This document shows, piece after piece, positions 28,492 to 38,762 of a DNA stretch of 64,000 nt. Source of the DNA: Mariniflexile fucanivorans. Its GTDB lineage: Bacteria; Bacteroidota; Bacteroidia; Flavobacteriales; Flavobacteriaceae. The position numbers were made by a program, and so were the translations under genes. The stretch is from the NCBI RefSeq assembly GCF_004341235.1, contig NZ_SLUP01000004.1, positions 310,001 to 374,000 on the forward strand, read 5' to 3'. Each line of letters begins with the position of its first letter. The stretch's first letter is position 1. The notes under the pieces were generated by a model. The model ran no database searches. It was not told the DNA's origin and saw nothing but the letters and a program-made list of their open reading frames with translations.

Positions 28492-30129
28492 ATGAAGCTA
28501 TCAAAACTTAAAAAGAAGCTACAGGTGAAATATATGCTGTTCATGTTTTTCGCAATAGGTTTAAGTACGGCTACCTATGCTCAAGACAAAGAGCTTTCAT
28601 GGGAAGCGTTGGGTAAACAGTATGAAATTCCTAAATGGTTTACAGATGCCCGATTTGGAATTTGGGTACATTGGGGTGCTCAAACCGTACCAGAATACGG
28701 CGGCGGTTGGTATGCCAGACATATGTATATGCAAGATGTGGGTAAAGAAACTTTCGGAAAAAATGCCTATCCGTATCATCTTAAAACATTCGGGCATCCA
28801 TCGGAAGTAGGTTATAAAGATGTGGCTAATGCTTGGAAAGCCGAAAATTTGGATACCGATAAGCTCTTAAAGTATTTTACCGAAGATTTGGGTGCCAAGT
28901 ATTTTATGGCACTCGCACATCATCATGATAATTTTGATAACTGGAATTCAAAGTACCAACCTTGGAATTCGGTAAATGTAGGCCCTAAACGCGATATTAT
29001 AGGTGAGTTTTCCAAATCTGCAAAAAAACAGGGCGTACCATTTGGAGTGAGTACACACAATGAACGTTTTTTTGAATGGGGTTTGCCCGCATTTGGTGCC
29101 GATACTTCTGGAGTATATAAAGGAATACCCTACGACGGGCGTTTAACAAAAGAAGATGGAATAGGTACATGGTGGGAAGGTTTAGATCCTTCAGACTTAT
29201 ATGGCTTACCGCCTGAAAAAAGAACGCCAGAATGGGAAGAAGCGTGGAAACAAAATTGGTTGCTTCGAATGAAAGATTTGCTCACCAATTACGATGTCGA
29301 TTTTATGTGGTTCGATGGTCGCGGTTTTCCTTATGGAGCATATGGTAAAGAAGCATTTCGCACCTATTTAAATCATAGATTAAACAAGGATGGTAAAATA
29401 AATGCACTTATTGCGGGAAAAATTCCAGGAGGGGATCCAGCTATTGTAAACGACATTGAACAAGGGGTAGAACTGGAAATAAATCCAGAGCCTTGGCAAA
29501 GCATCTGTTCTTTTACGCATTGGTTTTATAAAAAAGACGATCCATCCAGACATGATTCAAGAAGCACGATTGAATTATTAATTGACGTTGTAAGTAAAAA
29601 CGGAAATTTTATGCTTAATGTGGAATTGCTGCCAGACGGTACAATTCCTCCTGAACATAAGGCGATTATGGATGAGTTTGGCGCTTGGTTAAAATTAAAT
29701 AGTGAGGCTATATATGCCAGTAAACCTTGGAAAGTACATGGCGATAATTTTTTCTCAGGTTTTTTAGATGAGAATTCGAATGCCTCCAATTTGGCGAATA
29801 CGGATCAAATTGAAAATCAAAAGAAAAAAAGTAAACAATTCAATAATAGAACGAAAGACAGTGAGCCTTATGGGCATGACGAAGTTCGGTTTACAACAAA
29901 AGATGGTGTTTTATATATATTTGTGATGAATCCTTCCGAAGGAGACATAAAACTGTCTTCACTTGGTTTAAAGTCAAAATATAAACCTAAAAAAATTCAA
30001 TCTATAAAACTGATTGGAAGCGATGAGACAATAAATTTCAAACAAGATCATAATAATCTTATTTTAAGTGTTCCTGCAAAAAGACCAAATAAGTACGCAG
30101 CAGTATTTGAAGTGAAAGGAGCACTTTAA
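28492..30129 (+). CDS. GH29 family alpha-L-fucosidase
   Basis: 545 residues with a signal peptide ending ATYAQ. The (beta/alpha)8 barrel begins PKWFTDARFGIWVHWGAQTV, a GH29 hallmark, and continues with ALAHHHDNFDNWNS and GVSTHNERFFEWG. The nucleophile is Asp275 in MWFDGRGF. The acid/base is not fixed in this family and cannot be assigned by eye. A C-terminal beta-sandwich (from about 440) contains an unusual low-complexity stretch, QIENQKKKSKQFNNRTKD. GH29 are retaining exo-alpha-L-fucosidases acting on 1,3/1,4 or 1,2 linkages. It probably takes fucose from oligosaccharides in the periplasm after sulfate removal. Confidence 0.93.
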   Translation: MKLSKLKKKLQVKYMLFMFFAIGLSTATYAQDKELSWEALGKQYEIPKWFTDARFGIWVHWGAQTVPEYGGGWYARHMYMQDVGKETFGKNAYPYHLKTFGHPSEVGYKDVANAWKAENLDTDKLLKYFTEDLGAKYFMALAHHHDNFDNWNSKYQPWNSVNVGPKRDIIGEFSKSAKKQGVPFGVSTHNERFFEWGLPAFGADTSGVYKGIPYDGRLTKEDGIGTWWEGLDPSDLYGLPPEKRTPEWEEAWKQNWLLRMKDLLTNYDVDFMWFDGRGFPYGAYGKEAFRTYLNHRLNKDGKINALIAGKIPGGDPAIVNDIEQGVELEINPEPWQSICSFTHWFYKKDDPSRHDSRSTIELLIDVVSKNGNFMLNVELLPDGTIPPEHKAIMDEFGAWLKLNSEAIYASKPWKVHGDNFFSGFLDENSNASNLANTDQIENQKKKSKQFNNRTKDSEPYGHDEVRFTTKDGVLYIFVMNPSEGDIKLSSLGLKSKYKPKKIQSIKLIGSDETINFKQDHNNLILSVPAKRPNKYAAVFEVKGAL

Positions 30130-30171
30130 AAAGCGGGTTCAACATTAAGAACAAACAATAAATATCAGCAT

Positions 30172-31932
30172 ATGAAAAAAATGTACATCCCGTTATTTCT
30201 GATAACCGTTATAGCTAATAATGTATGGGCACAATCTGATGATGCAACCAAGAATAATTATTGGAACGTTAATACACCATTAGTATCTTATCGATTGCCA
30301 CCACCGCCAACTAATTATAAACCTACTTTAATTGATTTGGATAAAGATGGCGACCCAGATATTATGTATTCAATCACCATACATAACACGCCTATTATTT
30401 GGATTGACGATGACGATGATATGAAATTTGATGATTTGGAAGGCGACATAGATAGCGATTGCCTGCTTATTGATGTCAATAAAGATGGCAAATACTGTGA
30501 TGAAAGTGATATTGCGGTGGATTGGATTGATACGGATGCGGATGGGAAATCAGATATGCAAGTGTTTATTGATAATCCCGCCGAGGACAAAACTAAAAGG
30601 AGGGGTTCTGGGCACTACATGTGGGTAATTGATAATGACAAGGATAATGTATTTAATTACATCGATTGGAACACGTTTGAATTACGGGCATGGCTTCACG
30701 AAGGAAACTCTAATTTTCTTGAAGATTATGTTGGACAAAGCACCTTTTTAAAAGCACATGCAGCCACGTATCAGATGAATGATGTACGGTTGAATTGGGA
30801 AAACCCATTTTTATTTTTTGATACAGACGATGACGGATTAACAGAAATGGCTTTTCGGGCGTTAGACCGACCAGTCTCCCGAGAAGGTGGCTTTACCGAA
30901 GGGAAAATAAGTTATGTAGGTGTATCGTATGATCTAGATAACGATAATGCACCCGGTAATGAATTTGATTTTGATATGTCACTCCGCTTTACAGGAAAAG
31001 GCTTTGATTATATGAATCAAGTCCATAAATTCAATAATACAAGAGTTGTTGAAACGGATACGCTTTTCAGAGACCCGAGATGGAGACAAGTAGCAGAACT
31101 TATTTACCCAGGTTTTGATACCGCTTTAAATTTAACTTATAAAAAAGGCGAATGGGATAACATCTTTTTTGTGTATGATGAAGATGATGATTGCGAACGC
31201 TGGGAACGCGTTGATTTTTATGAGCCTGAAGACCTTTTTAAAATAGGAGGAAGAAACGGTGGACTTGATAATAATGCACAAACGGATGCCATTGGGGACC
31301 GAGGCGAGTGGGATTTAGATAATAGTGGTAAAGCTAAGTTGTATATTTCAAAATTTGATGGTCGTTTGCATTTGTATGGAGCCGAATGGGGCGCATGGCG
31401 CGTGGACCAATTGGCATATTCATACCAAGGATGGGGAGGTTTGTATGACACCTACCAGCCAAAATGGGAACGCAAACAAAAAGAATTCTCTCCTTTTAGC
31501 ACTTTTAAATATGAAGACACAGATAGCAATGGTTTTATTGATAAAATTGAAATGGATATTGATGGCGATACCATTTTTGAAAAAACAGTGCTGCTTAAAG
31601 AATTAGGTATTGATGATAGGTGTGAAACCATCAACACAGCCGAAATGACATATGAAGATTATAGAAAACTTCACACCACCATGTCGAACAATATTTGGCA
31701 ACAGGCCGAAAATGCTATGAAGGTTGCAGAATCACACAGTATCAATACATCTTGGTATGCATTTATGAAGCATCCGAAATCTGAAAATCAGAAGTACCAA
31801 TATGGATATTGGCTGCAATTTTACATTTATATGGATTTAATAGATCAAGCAAATCGTACTGGTAAAAAAGATAAACTGTTAACTATTGATAAAGCATATT
31901 TTGGAGGCAACTGGGAATTGTTAGCAAATTGA
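30172..31932 (+). CDS. Secreted protein of unknown function with acidic calcium-loop-like repeats
   Basis: 586 residues with a signal peptide ending NVWAQ. I do not recognise a family. The first 250 residues hold many Asp-rich DxDxDG-type loops, such as LIDLDKDGDPD (53-63), DVNKDGKYCD, DTDADGKSD and DTDDDGLTE. Another, DTDSNGFIDKIEMDIDGD, comes near residue 450. These resemble calcium-binding thrombospondin-3 or EF-loop segments. The middle is rich in aromatics (WRVDQLAYSYQGWGGLYD) and the end is helical (QQAENAMKVAESHS). There is no T9SS domain. It lies between GH29 and GH3 with gaps of 42 and 78 bp, so it is probably co-expressed with exo-enzymes. It could be a new glycosidase or a binding protein. 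Confidence 0.6.
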   Translation: MKKMYIPLFLITVIANNVWAQSDDATKNNYWNVNTPLVSYRLPPPPTNYKPTLIDLDKDGDPDIMYSITIHNTPIIWIDDDDDMKFDDLEGDIDSDCLLIDVNKDGKYCDESDIAVDWIDTDADGKSDMQVFIDNPAEDKTKRRGSGHYMWVIDNDKDNVFNYIDWNTFELRAWLHEGNSNFLEDYVGQSTFLKAHAATYQMNDVRLNWENPFLFFDTDDDGLTEMAFRALDRPVSREGGFTEGKISYVGVSYDLDNDNAPGNEFDFDMSLRFTGKGFDYMNQVHKFNNTRVVETDTLFRDPRWRQVAELIYPGFDTALNLTYKKGEWDNIFFVYDEDDDCERWERVDFYEPEDLFKIGGRNGGLDNNAQTDAIGDRGEWDLDNSGKAKLYISKFDGRLHLYGAEWGAWRVDQLAYSYQGWGGLYDTYQPKWERKQKEFSPFSTFKYEDTDSNGFIDKIEMDIDGDTIFEKTVLLKELGIDDRCETINTAEMTYEDYRKLHTTMSNNIWQQAENAMKVAESHSINTSWYAFMKHPKSENQKYQYGYWLQFYIYMDLIDQANRTGKKDKLLTIDKAYFGGNWELLAN

Positions 31933-32010
31933 TAACGTCACGGTATTTATGCTAATGAGAAGTTGCAAATTATAAAGAATTTATACCAATTAGATTTAAA
32001 AAAATAAACA

Positions 32011-34383
32011 ATGAAAAAATTATTTATTGCCATGTTGCCCATATTGTTATTTTCGTGTAACAAAATTCAGCAAACAGATATGACCATAGTAACACCCAAA
32101 CCCTTTTCTACTCCAGAGATTGAAGCTCGTGTAGATTCCATCATGGCTACCATGACTTTGGAAGAAAAGATAGCACAAATTCAAGGAATTCGTCCAACCG
32201 AGCTTATAGTAGACGGCAAACTTTCGATTGAAATGTGTCGTGAAAAGATACCCAATGGAATAGGGCATATATCGCAGTTTTCTTCTTCATTTACTATGGA
32301 GCCTGAAGAATTGCGCGACTTTGTTCGTGAGGTTCAACATTATTTAATGACTGATACTAGGTTGAAGCTTCCTGCTGTTTTTCACGAAGAAGCCATTACC
32401 GGATTTTCTACTAAAGGAGCCACCACGTTTCCGCAACAAATAGGTATTGCATGTTCATGGAATCCAGAAATGGCAACCAGAAACTCCTTGTCAACTCGAA
32501 AAAACATGAAAGCTGTAGGCGCTAATTACGCATTGTCTCCCATGCTCGATGTGATACGTACGGCGCATTGGCCAAGGATTGAAGAGAGTTATGGTGAAGA
32601 TCCTTACCTAACTTCAACCATGGGAGTCGCTTTCGTTAAAGGGTTGCAAGGCGATGATTTTAGTACAGGCATTGCTGCAACCACAAAACATTTCGCAGGT
32701 TACGGCGCCAATACTACCAACGAAAAAGATTTTTTTGAAGATTATTTGATGCCGCATGAAGCAGTCATTAAAGCTGCCAATGTAAAAAGCGTGATGCCAT
32801 CGTATGCTGCCTATAAAGGTGTTCCCGATGTGGCTAACAATGAATTACTTAATGAAATTCTTCGAGGTAAATTAGGTTTCGATGGCATTACGGTGAGCGA
32901 TTATCATTCCATCGATCATGTACATGGTAAATGGGAACAAGCAGATTCATATAAAACGGCAGGCGTTATGGCTTTAAAAGCTGGTAACGATTTGGAACTT
33001 CCTGTTCCAAAAACCTATGAATTTCTACCAGAAGCTATCGATGAATCCATGATAACTATGGATGTGATTAACACAGCTGTGAAACGCTCCTTAACCATGA
33101 AAGTAAAACTAGGATTATTGGATAATCCTGTTTTTGGTGTGGATGGCGATTTGGATTTTGATCCTCCTACAAACCGAAAACTGGCTTATGATGCGGCGTG
33201 TCAATCCATTGTTTTACTAAAAAATAATGGAATTCTTCCTTTAAAAGTGAATGATATAAAGAATATTGCATTAGTAGGACCGAACTCCGATAATGTATTT
33301 TGCTTGTTAGGAGATTATACCTACCAGTCGATGATTACTTATTTCTGGGGACAAACTTTTGATCCGAATTCACCTAAAATTGTAACTGTTTTAGAAGGAC
33401 TGAAAAATAAACTTGGAGATAAAGTGAACATCCACAATGAACGAGGATGCGACTGGGCAGAGCCTTTAGGAACCACCATTGACCCAAATAGTTATGGAGA
33501 TAGTGAGCTAGGTACTGCAAAAAAGAACATTCTGAGTAGAGTCGCACAACCAAATCTTGAAAACGCACTTTCAATGGTTGGAAAAAGTGATGTTATAATC
33601 GCAGTAATGGGTGAGAACACGTATCTGTGTGGAGAAAACCGCGAGCGTGAAGGTATCAGGTTACCAGGAGAACAAGAACTTTTTGTTGAAAAACTAATTG
33701 AAACAGGAAAGCCCGTTATTTTAGTAATTACTGGTGGAAGACAACAGTTAGTCGACAAATTTGAAGATAAATGTGCGGCCATTATTCAGGCATGGTTTCC
33801 AGGGGAAGAAGCTGGTAATGCTTTAGCTGATATTTTAGTTGGAAATGTGAACCCAACAGCTAAGCTTTGTGTTAGTTATCCAAAAGATGAGTCTAAGGAA
33901 GAATTAAATTACCAACATGGATATGCCAAAGTTAAACCTCAATATCCTTTCGGTTTTGGACTTTCATATACAACGTATGCTTATTCAAATTTCAGTATGC
34001 CTTCAAACGCTAACTTAATCGATAATCATTTCATGATATCATGTGATGTAGAAAATACAGGTGCGATGGATGGTGCTGAAATTGTTCAATTATACGTTTC
34101 GCCTTCTGATAAAACTTCCACTATGGATGCCATTCAATTGAAGGGATTCAAACGTGTGGATTTAAAAAGTGGTGAAAAGAAAACAGTTGTTTTTAAAGTA
34201 TCACCAAAACAATTAATGCAATATAAGGACGGAAACTGGAAAGTGGAAGCTGGTACTTATAAATTTAAGATAGGGGCATCTTGTGTAGATTTACCATTGC
34301 AAGGAGACATAGTTTTACAAGGAGATAATTTACAGTTGGATAACCGAAATGTGTTTTTCTCAGAAAGCAGTGTAACGCCTTAA
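32011..34383 (+). CDS. GH3 family beta-glycosidase
   Basis: 790 residues with a lipoprotein-like signal ending LLFSC. It has the three GH3 parts: a (beta/alpha)8 domain with KHFAGYG and the nucleophile Asp297 in GITVSDYHS, an (alpha/beta)6 sandwich starting near VLLKNNGILPL, and a C-terminal fibronectin-III-like domain (CDVENTGAMDGAEIVQLYV). GH3 members are retaining beta-glucosidases, beta-xylosidases or N-acetylglucosaminidases. The motif RIEESYGEDPYL is common in beta-glucosidase and beta-xylosidase members. The terminal sugar is not determinable. It is probably the last gene of the GH29-containing unit, and a regulated promoter follows. Confidence 0.92.
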   Translation: MKKLFIAMLPILLFSCNKIQQTDMTIVTPKPFSTPEIEARVDSIMATMTLEEKIAQIQGIRPTELIVDGKLSIEMCREKIPNGIGHISQFSSSFTMEPEELRDFVREVQHYLMTDTRLKLPAVFHEEAITGFSTKGATTFPQQIGIACSWNPEMATRNSLSTRKNMKAVGANYALSPMLDVIRTAHWPRIEESYGEDPYLTSTMGVAFVKGLQGDDFSTGIAATTKHFAGYGANTTNEKDFFEDYLMPHEAVIKAANVKSVMPSYAAYKGVPDVANNELLNEILRGKLGFDGITVSDYHSIDHVHGKWEQADSYKTAGVMALKAGNDLELPVPKTYEFLPEAIDESMITMDVINTAVKRSLTMKVKLGLLDNPVFGVDGDLDFDPPTNRKLAYDAACQSIVLLKNNGILPLKVNDIKNIALVGPNSDNVFCLLGDYTYQSMITYFWGQTFDPNSPKIVTVLEGLKNKLGDKVNIHNERGCDWAEPLGTTIDPNSYGDSELGTAKKNILSRVAQPNLENALSMVGKSDVIIAVMGENTYLCGENREREGIRLPGEQELFVEKLIETGKPVILVITGGRQQLVDKFEDKCAAIIQAWFPGEEAGNALADILVGNVNPTAKLCVSYPKDESKEELNYQHGYAKVKPQYPFGFGLSYTTYAYSNFSMPSNANLIDNHFMISCDVENTGAMDGAEIVQLYVSPSDKTSTMDAIQLKGFKRVDLKSGEKKTVVFKVSPKQLMQYKDGNWKVEAGTYKFKIGASCVDLPLQGDIVLQGDNLQLDNRNVFFSESSVTP

Positions 34384-34468
34384 TTTTTTTTGGAATTTTA
34401 AAACCTCGATGATTCACTTTGGAGGTAGCTTATTCGTTGTTTTTAGATTGTTTTGTTTCAAAAGAGAG

Positions 34469-34528
34469 ATATCTTATATAGATTGAACTATAAGTTATAA
34501 TCAAAAGATTTGGATTTTTATAATTTCG
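34469..34528 (+). promoter_or_regulatory. Direct-repeat operator and promoter (site B)
   Basis: The half-sites ATATCTTATA (34469-34478) and ATAAGTTATA (34490-34499) are 21 bp apart. The -7-like box TAATTTCG (34521-34528) begins 22 bases after the second half-site, and the chosen ATG is 30 bases further on, exactly as at site A. The position supports 34559 as the start of the downstream sulfatase. Confidence 0.7.
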
Positions 34529-34558
34529 GTGCTTATCCAATTTTACAATCTTTTTTTA

Positions 34559-36436
34559 ATGAACTTTCACATCATAAAAAATAATCCTAAAAAATTACTG
34601 AGACCAAATTTTAAAGATATAACAAGTCTTTCGCTATTAATATGTATTCTGTTTGTTGCATCCTGTAAGTCTGAAGTAAAAGAACCAAAGACCGAAAAAA
34701 ATGAAAAACCAAATGTCATCTTAATTATGGTTGATGATGTGGGTTATGGAGATATAGCGGCGCATGGTAATGAATGGATTAAAACACCAAACATTGATGG
34801 ATTATATGCAGAAAGCACACGTTTAACCGATTATCATGTGAGTCCTACCTGTGCGCCTACAAGAGCAGCGATCATGACGGGGCATCACAACTACAGGACA
34901 GGCGTTTTTTTTACCATAAAAGGGCGATCACTTATTCTTGAAAAAGAGAAAACAATGGCTCAAGTTTTCAAAGAGAACGGCTATAATACGGCTATGTTTG
35001 GTAAGTGGCACTTGGGTGATAATTATCCGTTTAGACCTCAGGACAAAGGTTTTGATGAGGTCTTGATGAATGCCGGTGGAGGCATAGGGCAAACCATGGA
35101 TTATTGGGATAATGATTATTTTGATGATACCTATATTCACAATGGTAAATTTGAAAAATTTGAAGGGTATTGCACCGATGTATGGTTTGAAAACGCCAAG
35201 CAATACATAGGAAAACAAAAAGGAAAACCATTCTTTTGCTACCTTTCAACTAATGCAGCACACTCGCCTTATTGGGTTGATGATACATATTCTGCGCCAT
35301 ATAAGGATAATGAAAACATTCCTAATGCCGACTTTTATGGTATGATTGCCAATATTGATGAAAACATTGGTAAGTTGGTAGCATACCTAAAATCTATTGA
35401 TTTAATGGATAATACCATTCTCATTTTTACGGCGGATAATGGTTCTGCTGCTGGAAATAAGATGGGAGAAGGAGAAGATAGATTGGATGGTTTTATTGCT
35501 AAAGGAAATAATGCAGGCATGCGTGGTGTAAAAGCGAGTATGTACGAAGGTGGGCACCGTGTGCCTTTCTATATTCATTGGAAAAATGGTGGGATTAGTG
35601 TTGGGAAAGATATTAATGACTTAACGGCTCACTATGATATATTACCAACTTTAGTCGATTTATGTAAATTAGATGTTAAAGAGGATTTAAAATTTGATGG
35701 TTCTAGTTTAGTGCCTTTAATGAAAGGTGATAGTACTAAATTTGACGATAGAATAGTATATGTAAACACACAATTTTCTACCGATCCTGTACCTTGGAAA
35801 CGAACCGCTTTGATGCATCGTAACTGGCGATTGGTGGAAGGAACGGAATTGTATGATTTAGATTCAGACCCAGAACAACGCACCAATATTGCAGATCAAC
35901 ATCCTGAAAAAGTAAAAGAATACAAAGCCGCTTATGATACGTGGTGGGCTGAAATTTCTCCAACGTTTGTTGAGAAGCCATATTTCATTATTGGTGATAA
36001 AGCAGAAAACCCAACAACGTTATTTTGTCATGATTGGCATAGCGAAACCTTTACGCCTTGGCAACAGAATCATATACGGGAAGGACAAATAAATAATGGT
36101 TTTTGGCGTGTTAAGGTGGCAGAAACTGGAACTTACACGATAAAGCTTCGTCGTTGGCCAGTAGAAACACGTTTGGCTCTAAATGCCATAGCACCTCTGC
36201 GTCCCGCAATTCCAGGAACAAGTGTTACCGAAAGTAAAAAGAGCAAAGTTTTAACTATCAAAAAGGCTAAAATTAAAATTCAAAATATAGAGCTTGACAA
36301 AGATGTAAATCCGAATGATGAATATGTAGCATTTGAAGTCAATCTTGAAAAAGGAGAAACACATCTTGATACTTTGTTTACTTTAGATTCAAATGAAGAG
36401 TTAGGTGCATATTATGCAACTATCGAAAAAATATAG
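34559..36436 (+). CDS. S1 family sulfatase with extra C-terminal domain, lipoprotein
   Basis: 625 residues from the ATG at 34559; an in-frame GTG at 34529 sits next to the promoter -7 box and is rejected. A signal with lipobox FVASC predicts a lipoprotein. The metal site is MVDDVGYGD, the formylglycine motif CAPTR (Cys98), then GKWHLGDNYPFRP and TADNGSAAG. After the usual end of an S1 sulfatase (about residue 480) comes a beta-rich domain of about 140 residues (GFWRVKVAETGTYTIKLRRW). The same tail is on the 38763 sulfatase, so the two are paralogues. Each should remove a specific sulfate ester. Transcription is from site B. Confidence 0.9.
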   Translation: MNFHIIKNNPKKLLRPNFKDITSLSLLICILFVASCKSEVKEPKTEKNEKPNVILIMVDDVGYGDIAAHGNEWIKTPNIDGLYAESTRLTDYHVSPTCAPTRAAIMTGHHNYRTGVFFTIKGRSLILEKEKTMAQVFKENGYNTAMFGKWHLGDNYPFRPQDKGFDEVLMNAGGGIGQTMDYWDNDYFDDTYIHNGKFEKFEGYCTDVWFENAKQYIGKQKGKPFFCYLSTNAAHSPYWVDDTYSAPYKDNENIPNADFYGMIANIDENIGKLVAYLKSIDLMDNTILIFTADNGSAAGNKMGEGEDRLDGFIAKGNNAGMRGVKASMYEGGHRVPFYIHWKNGGISVGKDINDLTAHYDILPTLVDLCKLDVKEDLKFDGSSLVPLMKGDSTKFDDRIVYVNTQFSTDPVPWKRTALMHRNWRLVEGTELYDLDSDPEQRTNIADQHPEKVKEYKAAYDTWWAEISPTFVEKPYFIIGDKAENPTTLFCHDWHSETFTPWQQNHIREGQINNGFWRVKVAETGTYTIKLRRWPVETRLALNAIAPLRPAIPGTSVTESKKSKVLTIKKAKIKIQNIELDKDVNPNDEYVAFEVNLEKGETHLDTLFTLDSNEELGAYYATIEKI

Positions 36437-36570
36437 ATTGAACCTAGCAGAGTTTCCTTTGAAATAAAGAATAATTGGTTGCTTGTTATGCATTCGTCGA
36501 AAAAATAAAACAAAAAAAATATAAACTGTTATTTTTGAAAATAACCACCCCATTCTAATTCTATAGCAAT

Positions 36571-38529
36571 ATGAAAAAAATCCAATTCTTTATCGCTTTT
36601 TTATGTATTCTAACTACGATGCTTATGCAAGCAAAAGAATATCATGTTGCTAAAACAGGAAACGATTTTAATACAGGAACTAAAGAGGCACCGTTTAAAA
36701 CAATTTCAAAAGCAGCTAAAATTGCACAACCGGGCGATGTTATAACCGTTCACGAAGGCGTGTATAGAGAATGGGTTAACCCTGCGTATGCAGGTATGAA
36801 TGATCTGAATCGAATAGTTTATCAGGCTGCCGAAAATGAAAATGTTTGGATTAAAGGGTCTGAAGAAATTAAGACTTGGAAAAAGCATAAAGGTACTGTT
36901 TGGAAAGTCGTTATAAATAACACGTTTTTTGGTGAATTTAATCCGTATCAAGAAATTCTTTATGGCGATTGGGTCACTAAAACCTATGGCAGAGACCATC
37001 ACTTAGGCGAAGTATATGTAAATGGCAAAGCACTGTACGAAATTGATAGTTTATCGAAAGTGTTTTTAGAAAAGTCGTTGGATAGAGCAGAAGATACCGA
37101 AGGTTCAAAATATAAATGGTATTGTGAAAGTAATCAAGAAACAACTACTATCTACGCTAATTTTCAAGGCAAAAACCCCAATCAAGAATTAGTCGAAATA
37201 AATGTGCGTCCGACCGTATTTTTTCCTAGAAAAACAGGAATGGATTATATTACCGTTCGAGGTTTTAAAATGTGTCAGGCAGCCACACAATGGGCACCTC
37301 CAACAGCAGAACAAGAAGGTTTAATCGGGCCTAATTGGAGTAAAGGATGGATTATTGAAAACAACCTGATTTCCGATTCAAAATGTTCCGGAATTGTTAT
37401 TGGTAAAGAAAGAGCTTCGGGTCAGAATTTATGGAAACGCGACCAGAAAAAACACGGAACTCAACGTGAACGCGAAGTCGTTTTTAAAGCTTTGCAATTA
37501 GGTTGGTCCAAAGAAACCATTGGCTCACATATCATTAGAAATAACACGATTAAAGACTGCGAACAAGGTGGTATTATTGGTCATTTAGGATGCGTTTTTA
37601 GTGAAATAAGTGGGAATCATATTTATAATATTAATGTAAAAAAACAGTTTGATGGCTGGGAAATTGCAGGCATTAAATTGCATGCAGCGATTGATGTGCT
37701 TATTAAAAATAACTTTATTCACGATAATCATAGAGGCATTTGGCTCGATTGGCAAGCACAAGGCGCCCGTGTATCTGGAAATCTTTTGATTAATAATAAA
37801 GATCAAGATTTATTTATAGAAGTAAATCATGGCCCCATGATTATCGATAACAATATTTTACTTTCTGAAAGAGGTATTCTTAATGCATCACAAGGAACTG
37901 CGTTTGTAAATAATTTAGTAGCAGGAAATATTCATATGCGAACAGCTTTGAATAGATTTACACATTATCATTTTCCGCATTCAACTCAAGTGCTTGGAAT
38001 GATGACGGTTATATTGGGAGACGATCGTTTTTACAACAATATTTTTGCAGCTAATAACGATACCTTGGAAAAGGACCAATATTATGGATTAAATGCTTAC
38101 GATAATTTTCCGTCGGCAACATACCAGTGGAAATCTCCGGGAGGGCTTAATAATTTTAACGAACAAAAATTTCCAGTTTTTATAGATGCAAATCTATATT
38201 TAAATAAAGCGTTGCCATCAAAAATTGAAACCAATTATGTTGAAAATAGAACGTTAAATCCAGAAATAAGTCTGAGTAAAGAAAATGATATCTATTATTT
38301 AAATATTACTACAGATGAAAGTTTTAAGAACGTCCAAACAAAACTGGCAACTACAGCGTTACTAGGAGCTGCTTTTCAATCTGAAACACCTTTTGAAAAC
38401 CCAGATGGCTCTCCAGTAACCATCAATGAAGACTATTTTGGCAATAAAAGAGCCACCGATACGCCTTTTATTGGTCCGTTTGAAGACTTAAAAATAGGAA
38501 AAAACAAAATTAAGGTCTGGGGAAATTAA
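36571..38529 (+). CDS. GH141-like right-handed beta-helix glycosidase
   Basis: 652 residues with a signal peptide ending MLMQAKE. The start KEYHVAKTGNDFNTGT, then APFKTISKAAKIAQPGDVI and VHEGVYREWVNP, is typical of GH141 proteins. Parallel beta-helix coils follow (NNTIKDCEQGGIIGH, NNFIHDNHRGIWLDW, NNILLSERGIL), with a beta-rich end. Known GH141 members include an alpha-L-fucosidase and a xylanase. Next to GH29 and GH95 a fucosidase role is plausible but not shown. It is not one of the eight paralogues, since it lacks their GSxPxGYG and E-G-F-R-x-Y motifs. The gap to the upstream sulfatase is 134 bp. Confidence 0.78.
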   Translation: MKKIQFFIAFLCILTTMLMQAKEYHVAKTGNDFNTGTKEAPFKTISKAAKIAQPGDVITVHEGVYREWVNPAYAGMNDLNRIVYQAAENENVWIKGSEEIKTWKKHKGTVWKVVINNTFFGEFNPYQEILYGDWVTKTYGRDHHLGEVYVNGKALYEIDSLSKVFLEKSLDRAEDTEGSKYKWYCESNQETTTIYANFQGKNPNQELVEINVRPTVFFPRKTGMDYITVRGFKMCQAATQWAPPTAEQEGLIGPNWSKGWIIENNLISDSKCSGIVIGKERASGQNLWKRDQKKHGTQREREVVFKALQLGWSKETIGSHIIRNNTIKDCEQGGIIGHLGCVFSEISGNHIYNINVKKQFDGWEIAGIKLHAAIDVLIKNNFIHDNHRGIWLDWQAQGARVSGNLLINNKDQDLFIEVNHGPMIIDNNILLSERGILNASQGTAFVNNLVAGNIHMRTALNRFTHYHFPHSTQVLGMMTVILGDDRFYNNIFAANNDTLEKDQYYGLNAYDNFPSATYQWKSPGGLNNFNEQKFPVFIDANLYLNKALPSKIETNYVENRTLNPEISLSKENDIYYLNITTDESFKNVQTKLATTALLGAAFQSETPFENPDGSPVTINEDYFGNKRATDTPFIGPFEDLKIGKNKIKVWGN

Positions 38530-38762
38530 TTGAGGCAGATAAACTTAAATAACCATAAAATTGAAACAGCAATAATTTATTCCAAATAATGGACTAAATA
38601 TATAAAAACCATGTTTTAACTATATAAAGAAGAAGATTGGAGTTTTAATATGTGATTATACGATTTAAAATATCTCAAAATCAATAATTTAACTAAAAAG
38701 GAATAGAGCAAAGAAGTAATGAAAATAATTGCCAAAAACTATAGAAATCAAAATATATAAAA

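Noticed and set aside
34529-34558. Upstream GTG start for the 34559 sulfatase
   Set aside because: It falls against the -7 box at 34521-34528, and the ATG at 34559 begins a normal lipoprotein signal.
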